Below are positions 35,041 through 42,346 of a DNA stretch of 64,000 nt, piece after piece. The position numbers were made by a program, and so were the translations under genes. This stretch comes from Polaromonas sp. OV174 (GTDB lineage: Bacteria; Pseudomonadota; Gammaproteobacteria; Burkholderiales; Burkholderiaceae_C): positions 1 through 64,000 of the forward strand of contig NZ_FOKZ01000008.1 in NCBI RefSeq assembly GCF_900112285.1, read 5' to 3'. Each line of letters starts with the position of its first letter. Position 1 is the stretch's first letter. Under the pieces are notes generated by a model that searched no databases, had not been told where the DNA came from, and saw only the letters and a list, made by a program, of their open reading frames with translations.

Positions 35041-35095
35041 AAAAATAAATAATTTACTTATAAACTATTTATTAATAAAGTTAATTGAGAACGCC
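35041..35095 (+). promoter_or_regulatory. A/T-rich promoter region of the transporter operon
   Basis: A ~50-bp stretch of almost pure A/T in a high-GC setting. It holds an 8-bp perfect dyad AATAAATA (35044-35051) / TATTTATT (35066-35073) and several -10-like boxes (TATAAA 35060-35065). A weak pairing is TTTACT (35053) with TAAAGT (35076), 17 bp apart. It is the probable promoter/operator for the binding protein gene at 35249, whose leader is about 150 bp. Confidence 0.5.
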
Positions 35096-35248
35096 ATCCG
35101 CAAACCAGGCCCGACTCTTGCTTGATGGTGCCATGCGTTTTACGTGTCCTCGTGGGCAATGCCGAAACCAGCTTCCATCGGGAGCCAGGGCCTGCAGTTG
35201 AAGCACAGATTGAGTCCCGTTTTGAAAATTAACACAAGGAGAGACAGC

Positions 35249-36412
35249 ATGAAATTTCGCATCCATCCCACCCTGATCGCTTCGGCCATCTTGCTGGCCA
35301 GCACCTGCGCAACGGCGCAAGTCAAGATTGGCTTCATCGGCACTTTGTCAGGGCCAGGCGCTGCGCTGGGTCAGGATCAATATGACGCTTTCATGCTGGC
35401 CATTGAACAAAAAGGCGGCAAACTTGGCGGCGTTCCCGTCACCGTGATCAAGGAAGACGACCAGCTCAAGCCAGACGTTGGTGTGCAAGTGGCACAAAAG
35501 CTGGTGGAAAAAGAGAAGGTTGATGTGATCACCGGCGTCACCTTCTCCAACGTGATGATGGCGATTCACAAACCCATCACCAGCGCAGGCGTGCTGCTGC
35601 TCGGTTCGAACGCCGGCCCGACGCCGCTGGCTGGCGCCGGTTGCTCACCCAACTTTTTCTCCAGCTCCTGGGACAACGACGAGTTGCACGAAGCCGGTGG
35701 CCAGTTGATGATGGACCTGGGCCACAAGCGCGCCTACGTCATGGCCCCCAACTACCAGGCCGGCCGCGATGCCGTCAACGGTTTCAAACGCGACTACAAA
35801 AATGCCGTCATCGGCGAGGTCTACACCCAGGTAAACCAGCCCGACTACTCGGTTGAAATCGCACAACTCCAGGCCGCCAACCCGGATGCCGTGTATGTGT
35901 TTTTTCCAGGTGGCATGGGCGTGAACTTCGTCAAGCAGTACCGCCAGGCCGGTTTGCTCGGGAAAATCCCGCTGGTCTCAGTCTCTACCATTGACGGCTC
36001 CACCCTGCCCGCGCTGAAAGAACTCGCCGTAGGCGCGATCACCTCGGCACCTTACTCGCCTGACCTGGACAACCCGCAGAACAAACAGTTTGTGGCCGCG
36101 TTTCAAAGCAAGTACAAGCGCTCACCCTCCATGTACGCGGCGCAGTCTTATGACGCGGCCAACTTGCTCGACTCGGCCATGACAAAAACCAAGGGCAATG
36201 TGAGCGACAAGGAAGCCTTGCGCACAGCGCTCAAGGCAGCCGATTTCAAATCGGTGCGCGGCGCCTTCAAATTTGGCACCAATCAGTTCCCTATCTCCAA
36301 CTTCTACCGCGTTGACGTGGTGAAAGATGCCAATGGCGCGGCCTTTGCCACCAAGAGCCCCATCCATATCAAGCACCGCAATGACTTGGCCAGTCAATGC
36401 CAGATGAAATAA
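35249..36412 (+). CDS. Branched-chain amino acid-type ABC transporter substrate-binding protein
   Basis: A 387-aa periplasmic binding protein with a signal peptide (MKFRIHPTLIASAILLASTCATA) followed by VKIGFIGTLSGPGAALGQDQYDAFMLAIEQKGGKLGG, the Leu/Ile/Val-binding fold. AAGGAGAG lies before ATG 35249. Proteins of this type in aromatic clusters bind aromatic acids or amino acids. With the arylformamidase and kynurenine pathway genes around it, kynurenine, formylkynurenine or 3-hydroxykynurenine are the likely ligands. Confidence 0.9.
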   Translation: MKFRIHPTLIASAILLASTCATAQVKIGFIGTLSGPGAALGQDQYDAFMLAIEQKGGKLGGVPVTVIKEDDQLKPDVGVQVAQKLVEKEKVDVITGVTFSNVMMAIHKPITSAGVLLLGSNAGPTPLAGAGCSPNFFSSSWDNDELHEAGGQLMMDLGHKRAYVMAPNYQAGRDAVNGFKRDYKNAVIGEVYTQVNQPDYSVEIAQLQAANPDAVYVFFPGGMGVNFVKQYRQAGLLGKIPLVSVSTIDGSTLPALKELAVGAITSAPYSPDLDNPQNKQFVAAFQSKYKRSPSMYAAQSYDAANLLDSAMTKTKGNVSDKEALRTALKAADFKSVRGAFKFGTNQFPISNFYRVDVVKDANGAAFATKSPIHIKHRNDLASQCQMK

Positions 36413-36423
36413 GTTGGTGATTT

Positions 36424-37314
36424 ATGCCGCTGTACCGTGACTTCGAACAGGCTGAACTGGATGTGCAATACAACGCACGCGGTACGGTGGCTGACATCAT
36501 GCCGATTCTTCGCGAGTATGCCGAACAAAGCGCGGCGGCAAGGGCCGCGCTGCCCTGCGTACTCGACGTTTCCTTCGGCGACCACCCCGACGAAACGCTG
36601 GATATTTTCCCGGCGGCCCAGCCAGACGCGCCGGTGTTTTTCTTCATCCATGGCGGCTATTGGCGGCTTCTTTCCAAGAGCGATTCCAGCTTCATGGCAC
36701 CGGCCATGACGGCGGCCGGCGCCACGGTGGTGAGCATCAACTACTCGCTGGCGCCTGCCGTCACGCTGGACCGCATCGTGGACCAGACGCGCCGCGCACT
36801 GGCCTGGGTCTATCGACATATTGCCCGGCACCATGGCGATGCGCGCCGCATCCATGTCTGCGGCAGCTCGGCCGGCGGCCATCTGGTCGGCATGCTGCTG
36901 GCCGGTGGCTGGCACGCAGCCTACGGCGTGCCGGAAGATGTCGTGCAAAGCGCAGCCCCCTTGAGCGGCCTGTTTGAATTGGAGCCGCTGGTGCATACGC
37001 ACATCAACGAATGGATGCACCTGTCGCCAGCCGACGCACTGCGCAACAGCCCGATGGCGCATTTGCCAGGCCTAGGCTGCCCCTTGCTGGTGTCCTATGG
37101 CGAAACTGAAACGGCCGAGTTCAAACGCCAGTCCGATGACTACCTGCAGGCCTGGCGTCAGCGCGGCTTTGCCGGGGACTACCTGGCCATGCCGGGCACC
37201 AACCACTACGACATCATCTTGCAACTAAACAACCCGGCCAGTGTGCTTACTCGGGCGATTTTTCGCCTGATGGGCCTGCACGAAAAAGACAACGGCCATC
37301 TGGAGACCGCATGA
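36424..37314 (+). CDS. Alpha/beta hydrolase, kynurenine formamidase-like
   Basis: A 296-aa cytoplasmic alpha/beta hydrolase. The oxyanion motif FFIHGGYWRLLSK (HGGYW is characteristic of the animal/yeast-type kynurenine formamidases), nucleophile elbow GSSAGGHLVG and terminal His in PGTNHYDII make the triad. It would hydrolyse N-formyl-L-kynurenine to kynurenine and formate. It lies inside the ABC transporter operon, 11 bp after the binding protein, and overlaps the first permease gene by four bases, so imported substrate would be deformylated at once. It is not the metal-dependent KynB type. Confidence 0.82.
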   Translation: MPLYRDFEQAELDVQYNARGTVADIMPILREYAEQSAAARAALPCVLDVSFGDHPDETLDIFPAAQPDAPVFFFIHGGYWRLLSKSDSSFMAPAMTAAGATVVSINYSLAPAVTLDRIVDQTRRALAWVYRHIARHHGDARRIHVCGSSAGGHLVGMLLAGGWHAAYGVPEDVVQSAAPLSGLFELEPLVHTHINEWMHLSPADALRNSPMAHLPGLGCPLLVSYGETETAEFKRQSDDYLQAWRQRGFAGDYLAMPGTNHYDIILQLNNPASVLTRAIFRLMGLHEKDNGHLETA

Positions 37315-38231
37315 GTTTGGACTTGATCATTCTGCAATCCCTGAACGGCGTGCAGTTTGGAATTTTGCTGTTCCTGATGGCGGCCGGCCTGACGCTGGTC
37401 TTTGGCATCATGAACTTCATCAACCTGGCGCATGGCTCACTCTACATGTTCGGCGCCTACTTTGCCGCTGTCATTTACGGCCATACCGGTTCGTTCTGGC
37501 TGGCCATCGCGGCGGGCTTTGTCGGGCCCTTTGTGCTGGGGGCTGTCGCCGACGCGCTGGGCTTGTCCATACTGCACCGGCGCGACCATCTGGACCAGGT
37601 GCTGGCCACCTTCGGCATCGTGCTGTTTTGCAACGAACTGGTACGCGTGCTGTGGGGCAACGCCCCCCTGTTCATGGATGCGCCGCCACTGCTGGCCGAC
37701 TCGATTCAACTGCTGGGGCTTAACTACCCAGCTTACCGCTTTGCCATCATAGGCGTCGGTCTGCTGGTGGGCCTGGGGCTCTACCTGCTGATTGAACGCA
37801 CGCGCATCGGCATGCTGATCCGGGCTGGCGCCAGCAACCGCGGCATGGTGTCGGCGCTGGGCGTCAATATTGGCTGGCTCAACCGCTTTGTGTTTGCGCT
37901 GGGTGCGGGTCTGGCCGGACTGGCAGGCGCCATGGTCGGCCCCATCCTGTCGATACAGCCGGGCATGGGCGAACCCATCCTGATTCTCACGCTGGTGGTG
38001 ATCGTTATCGGCGGCATAGGCTCTATACGCGGAGCCTTTCTGGGTGCCTTGGTCGTGGGCGTGGTTGACACGCTGGGCCGGGCCCTGATGCCAACCTTGC
38101 TGAACAAACTGTTTGAGCCCAGCATCGCCAACACAGCCGGACCGGCGCTGGCCTCGATCGGGGTTTACCTGCTGATGATCGTGGTGCTGGCCTTCAAACC
38201 CAACGGCCTGTTCCCTGTGCGCAATCGCTAA
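37311..38231 (+). CDS. Branched-chain amino acid-type ABC permease (LivH family)
   Basis: A 306-aa inner-membrane protein of LivH type, with about eight hydrophobic segments, the N-terminal GLTLVFGIMNFINLAHGSLYMFGAY and the EAA-like loop GIGSIRGAFLGALVVGVVDTLGR. It pairs with the LivM-type permease encoded next to form the channel for the substrate bound by the 35249 protein. Confidence 0.93.
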   Translation: MSLDLIILQSLNGVQFGILLFLMAAGLTLVFGIMNFINLAHGSLYMFGAYFAAVIYGHTGSFWLAIAAGFVGPFVLGAVADALGLSILHRRDHLDQVLATFGIVLFCNELVRVLWGNAPLFMDAPPLLADSIQLLGLNYPAYRFAIIGVGLLVGLGLYLLIERTRIGMLIRAGASNRGMVSALGVNIGWLNRFVFALGAGLAGLAGAMVGPILSIQPGMGEPILILTLVVIVIGGIGSIRGAFLGALVVGVVDTLGRALMPTLLNKLFEPSIANTAGPALASIGVYLLMIVVLAFKPNGLFPVRNR

Positions 38232-38261
38232 CGGCGCATCAAGCATCTTCAGAATCAATTC

Positions 38262-39215
38262 ATGAAAAAAATTCGACCCTTGCTGGCCATCCTGGTGATG
38301 GCGGCATTCTTGCTGGTCCCTGTCTATGCATGGATCACCAAAGACGTCTATGCCCTGACGCTGTTCGGGCGCATTTTGGTGTTTTCTCTGGCGGCGCTAG
38401 GCCTGAACCTGGCGCTGGGCTTTGGCGGCATGGTCAGCCTGGGCCACGCCATGTATATCGGGCTGGGGGCTTATTCGGTCGGCATACTGTCGGCTCTAGG
38501 CTTTCATGCAGGCTGGCTGCATCTGCTGGTGGCGCTGGGCGTGACCGCCGTGGTGGCGCTGCCGCTGGGCTGGGTCGCCTTGCGCACCCAGGGCATAGCC
38601 TTCATCATGATCACGCTCGCCATTGCCCAGCTTTTTTACTTTGTCTTTGTCGGTCTCAAGGGCTTTGGCGGCGACGATGGCTTGCGGCTGGAGCGCGCCA
38701 GTGATTTCGGCTTCCTGACCGGCAACACCTACGCGCTCTACTTGTCCCTGGCCGCTTGCGTCATCGCCACGGCTTTCCTCATCTCGCGTCTGGTGGCTTC
38801 GCGCTTTGGCCTGGTATTGCGCGCCAGCCAGGCCAGCGAACGCCGCGTCAATGCCGTGGGCACGTCCAGCCTGCCCTACCGGCTGCTGGTTTACGTTATT
38901 TCCGCCGAGCTGTGCGCCTTGGCGGGCTACTTTCTGGTCAACCTGACGGGCTTCGTCTCGCCCGCCTACATGGCCTGGATGGTGTCTGGTGAATTGATCG
39001 TGATGGTGCTGCTGGGCGGCCTGGGCACGGTGTTCGGGCCCATCGTCGGCGTTTCGGCTTTGCTGCTGGTGGAGGAATTCCTCAAGCTCTACACCGAGCA
39101 CTGGCCGCTGATTCTTGGCCCGGCCATCGTGTTGATGGTGGTCTTCCTCAAGCGCGGTCTGTGGGGCTTGTTGTCTGACAAGGGCGAGTCCGTCCCTGCA
39201 TCGGGAGGTCATTGA
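38262..39215 (+). CDS. Branched-chain amino acid-type ABC permease (LivM family)
   Basis: A 317-aa inner-membrane protein of LivM type, with LNLALGFGGMVSLGHAMYIGLGAY and the GGLGTVFGPIVGVSALLLVEEFL loop that contacts the ATPase. It is 30 bp downstream of the LivH-type gene and its stop overlaps the ATPase start (TGATG). Confidence 0.93.
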   Translation: MKKIRPLLAILVMAAFLLVPVYAWITKDVYALTLFGRILVFSLAALGLNLALGFGGMVSLGHAMYIGLGAYSVGILSALGFHAGWLHLLVALGVTAVVALPLGWVALRTQGIAFIMITLAIAQLFYFVFVGLKGFGGDDGLRLERASDFGFLTGNTYALYLSLAACVIATAFLISRLVASRFGLVLRASQASERRVNAVGTSSLPYRLLVYVISAELCALAGYFLVNLTGFVSPAYMAWMVSGELIVMVLLGGLGTVFGPIVGVSALLLVEEFLKLYTEHWPLILGPAIVLMVVFLKRGLWGLLSDKGESVPASGGH

Positions 39216-39970
39216 TGAGTGCGTTGCTATCGGTTAGGGGCCTGGTCAAGCGTTATGGCGGCTTGCTCGTCACCGACCATGTGGACCTGGATATCCATCT
39301 GGGCGAGATTCACGCGGTGATTGGCCCCAACGGCGCCGGAAAAACCACGCTGGTGAACCAGATCGTGGGCGAAGTCCCCTGCGATCAAGGCAAGATCACG
39401 CTGGGCAGCCAGGACATCACCCGCTGGGCCGTGGCACGGCGCGCACGCGCCGGCATTGGCCGCTCCTACCAGATCAACTCCATCATTGCGAGCTTTACCG
39501 TGCTGGAAAACGTGTTGCTGGCGGTACAGGCGGCCCAGGGACACAACCTGCATTTCTGGCAGCCCGTCACTAGCAACAAGGCGCTGGTCGCCAAGGCCGA
39601 TGAGGTGATGAGCCTGCTGGGCCTGCACACACAGCGCGATCGTCTGGCCGGCGTGCTGGCTTATGGGCAGCAGCGACAGATCGAGTTGGCCATGGCGCTG
39701 GCGATGCAGCCCAAGCTGCTGCTGCTGGACGAGCCCATGGCCGGCCTGGGGCCCAGCGAGTCCGAGCAGATGACGCAAATCCTGCTGGACCTGCGCTCGC
39801 GCTACGGCATTTTGCTGATAGAGCATGACATGCAAGCCGTCTTTGCCCTGGCCCAACGCGTCAGCGTGCTGGTGGCAGGCAAGGTGGCGTTTTGCGGCAG
39901 CCCGCAGGCGGTACGCGAAAGCGCTCTGGTGCGCGAAGCCTACCTGGGCGAGGAGGAGATTCCGGCATGA
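39215..39970 (+). CDS. ABC transporter ATPase (LivG family)
   Basis: A 251-aa ATPase with Walker A GPNGAGKTT, Walker B LLLLDEPMAGLGPSE and the family switch IEHDMQAVF. The signature region reads LAYGQQRQIELAMAL, with LAYG where LSxG is usual, a known variation in LivG proteins. It starts at ATG 39215 sharing a base with the permease stop, and overlaps the second ATPase gene by four bases. Confidence 0.93.
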   Translation: MSALLSVRGLVKRYGGLLVTDHVDLDIHLGEIHAVIGPNGAGKTTLVNQIVGEVPCDQGKITLGSQDITRWAVARRARAGIGRSYQINSIIASFTVLENVLLAVQAAQGHNLHFWQPVTSNKALVAKADEVMSLLGLHTQRDRLAGVLAYGQQRQIELAMALAMQPKLLLLDEPMAGLGPSESEQMTQILLDLRSRYGILLIEHDMQAVFALAQRVSVLVAGKVAFCGSPQAVRESALVREAYLGEEEIPA

Positions 39971-40680
39971 GCGACCAATTACTAACCCTCAGCGGCCTGG
40001 ACAACGGCTACGGCGCCAGCCAGGTGCTGTTTGGCATGGCCTTGCAGGTGCAGCGCGGCCAGTGCGTCAGCTTGCTGGGCCGCAACGGCATGGGCAAGTC
40101 GACCACCATCAAGAGCATCATGGGCTTGCTGCCGTCGTGGAAAGGCGAAGTGCTCTGGAAGGGCCAGCCGATTCATGGCCAGCCGCCGCACCGCATTGCC
40201 AAGGCCGGCATAGGTCTGACGCCAGAGGGCCGGCAGATTTTCCCAAATCTGAGCGTGCGCGAAAACCTCATTGCCACGGCGATTCCCCGCCCGGAAAAAA
40301 GCAGCCCCTGGACGCTGCAAAGCGTCTACAAGTTGTTCCCCCGGCTGCAGGAACGCGCCAGCAACTTCGGCAACCAGCTCTCTGGCGGCGAGCAGCAAAT
40401 GCTGGCGATTGGCCGCGCCCTGATGACCAATCCCGAGTTGCTGATTCTGGACGAAGCCACCGAAGGCCTGTCACCGCTGGTGCGCCAGGAAATCTGGAGC
40501 GCGCTGGCGCTGCTGCGCACGCAGGGCATGGCGATTTTGGTGATTGACAAGAACATCCGCCCCATCCTGGCGCTGTCCGACTACCACTACATCATTGAAA
40601 AAGGTCAGGTCGCCTGGTCTGGCACTTCAGGCCAACTGGAAAGCGACCCGGCGCTGCGCACGCGCTACCTGAGCGCCTAG
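39967..40680 (+). CDS. ABC transporter ATPase (LivF family)
   Basis: A 237-aa ATPase with GRNGMGKST, LTPEGRQIFPNLSVRENL, signature LSGGEQQMLAIGRALM, LLILDEATEGLSPLV and VIDKNIRPIL. It is the last gene of the five-gene uptake operon and of the kynurenine locus. The gap to the convergent fliA gene holds a GGCGG-G-CCGCC palindrome (40708-40718) and a dispersed repeat. Confidence 0.93.
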   Translation: MSDQLLTLSGLDNGYGASQVLFGMALQVQRGQCVSLLGRNGMGKSTTIKSIMGLLPSWKGEVLWKGQPIHGQPPHRIAKAGIGLTPEGRQIFPNLSVRENLIATAIPRPEKSSPWTLQSVYKLFPRLQERASNFGNQLSGGEQQMLAIGRALMTNPELLILDEATEGLSPLVRQEIWSALALLRTQGMAILVIDKNIRPILALSDYHYIIEKGQVAWSGTSGQLESDPALRTRYLSA

Positions 40681-40728
40681 ACCGATAGGCTCAAGGCCCT
40701 GGACGCGGGCGGGCCGCCGGCCGCAGCT

Positions 40729-40768
40729 TACTATGAAATTAGTAGCTGCCTGCGCCCACCCCTATTGC
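40729..40768 (+). repeat. Dispersed short repeat, copy D
   Basis: TACTATGAAATTAGTAGCTG, then CCTGCGC, a short spacer and TTGCGC. The first two blocks match copies B and C. It lies between convergent genes (kynurenine transporter and fliA), where such a hairpin could limit read-through. Confidence 0.55.
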
Positions 40769-40842
40769 GCAAAACTCACTTTTCATCAAATTTTCAGCTT
40801 TCAAGCTGCTGCGCCTGGGCGCTTTCACCACCGGCCTTGCAA

Positions 40843-41580
40843 CTAGAGCGGCTCGGCAAGCAGCCCGCGCAGGCGACTGATGACCTGGCTATGCAACTGG
40901 CAGACGCGCGACTGGCTGACCTCCATCACGGCGCCGATTTCGCGCAGATTGAGTTCCTCTTCGTAGTACAGGCTGAGCAGCAGGCGTTCACGCTCGGGCA
41001 CCGCCTCAATCGCCGCAATCAGCCGCTGGCGCAAACCGCTTTCCAGCAAGCGGGCCAGCGGGTCGCCGACCTGATCGCGCAGCTCGCCCTGGCATTGCTG
41101 GTCGATAAAGCTGTTTTCCTGGTCGTTGCGTTCAAAGTCTTCGTAATAAACCAGCTGGCAGCCGTGGATCTCCTGCAGCAGCTGTTGATAGGCCGGCAGT
41201 GGCAGCGCCAACTCTTGCGCAATCTCGCCTTCCGTGGGGGCGCGCCCGAGTTTTTGCTCCTGGGCATGAACCGCCGTGGCCACGCTACGCGAAGATCGGC
41301 GCAAACCACGCGAGACCCAATCGTTGGCACGCAGCTCATCGAGCATGGCGCCGCGAATGCGCTGGCTGGCGTAGGTTTCAAACTTGGCGCCCTGATCATC
41401 CTGATACCGACTGGCCGCATCCAGCAAACCCAGCATGCCGGCCTGGATCAGGTCATCCACATCAACGCTGGCCGGCAGTTTGGCAATCAGTTGCAAGGCC
41501 AGGCGCCGCACCAATGGCGCGTACTGGGCCAGCAAATCGGATGAGCCTGACTTGTCGATTTTTCCCTGGGAGGTATACAT
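40843..41580 (-). CDS. fliA: Flagellar sigma factor FliA (sigma-28)
   Basis: A 245-aa sigma-70-family protein with region 2 (YAPLVRRLALQLIAKLPASVDVDDLIQAGMLGLLDA... FETYASQRIRGAMLDELRANDW), region 3 (GRAPTEGEIAQEL) and region 4 (LSLYYEEELNLREIGAVMEVSQSRVCQLHSQ). It directs late flagellar and chemotaxis promoters. AGGAG is about 10 nt before the ATG. It is the last gene of the flhB-flhA-flhF-flhG-fliA run, 57 bp after flhG. Confidence 0.96.
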   Translation of the reverse strand: MYTSQGKIDKSGSSDLLAQYAPLVRRLALQLIAKLPASVDVDDLIQAGMLGLLDAASRYQDDQGAKFETYASQRIRGAMLDELRANDWVSRGLRRSSRSVATAVHAQEQKLGRAPTEGEIAQELALPLPAYQQLLQEIHGCQLVYYEDFERNDQENSFIDQQCQGELRDQVGDPLARLLESGLRQRLIAAIEAVPERERLLLSLYYEEELNLREIGAVMEVSQSRVCQLHSQVISRLRGLLAEPL

Positions 41581-41637
41581 GAAGGATGACTCCTGCTTTC
41601 TTAACGAGAGGGGGATTCAGTCTTTGGCCGCCACATA

Positions 41638-42336
41638 TCAGTGCATCTCGCACACCGCACGGGCGTCTCCTGAGGCCTTCGCCCCGGCAGACGTAGCCGG
41701 CGTTCGCCGGCCCGCCGGGAGGTAGGGCCACTGCAGCAAATCGGCAGCGATACGCCGAAAATCCCTGGCGGCGGGACTGCTCTGAAAGGCTTCGACGACG
41801 GTCAAATCAAGCCGCTGCGCCTGCAGCAGCAGCGGGTCGGCTCTGACCCAGCCGGCGGGCTCCAGCGCCACGGCCAGGTAGCGGCTGCCGGTGCGCGCCA
41901 GATTCTCCAAAATGCGTTTGGCCTCAGCCTCGTCGGCCACCTGGTTGACCAGCACGCGCACGCGCTGCAAGGCGTGGGCGTAATGCAGCCTTTTGATGCA
42001 GGCATAGGCCTGGGTGATGGATGCGGCATGCGGCTGCAACACCACCATGACGTTGTCCGCCTGCGCGGCAAATGGCGACAGCGCGCCATCCTGGTCAAGC
42101 CTGGCATCGACCAGCACCAGCCGTCCATCGCGCTGGAGGGCGCCTGGCTGCGGCCCGTCGTGCTCATTGAGCAGCAGCACATCCTGGCCTTGTTGCACCA
42201 GGGCGGCCGCCAGATTCTGCGCGACGCTCGCGGCGCCCGCGGCCGGCTCGTGGCCAAGCACCACCACCAGCCGCCCCAGGCTGCTGGCCATCAAACGTCG
42301 CAGGCCATCGGCCTGATCGGTCACCACTTTGCTCAC
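41638..42336 (-). CDS. flhG: FlhG/FleN-like (MinD/ParA family) protein with degenerate P-loop
   Basis: A 232-aa protein in the flhG position. The N terminus VTDQADGLRRLM matches the conserved FlhG DQAxGLR segment, which activates FlhF in other bacteria. The following strand VVVLG is normal, but the deviant Walker A (K-G-G-x-G-K-S/T) is replaced by GHEPAAGAAS (about residues 28-37), with no lysine. ATP binding is therefore doubtful. Start is GTG 42336, with GAGGG overlapping the flhF stop; an ATG at 42291 would cut off the conserved motif. Later helices (VLVNQVADEAEAKRILENL) still follow the family. Confidence 0.8.
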   Translation of the reverse strand: MSKVVTDQADGLRRLMASSLGRLVVVLGHEPAAGAASVAQNLAAALVQQGQDVLLLNEHDGPQPGALQRDGRLVLVDARLDQDGALSPFAAQADNVMVVLQPHAASITQAYACIKRLHYAHALQRVRVLVNQVADEAEAKRILENLARTGSRYLAVALEPAGWVRADPLLLQAQRLDLTVVEAFQSSPAARDFRRIAADLLQWPYLPAGRRTPATSAGAKASGDARAVCEMH

Positions 42337-42346
42337 GGCGATGCCC

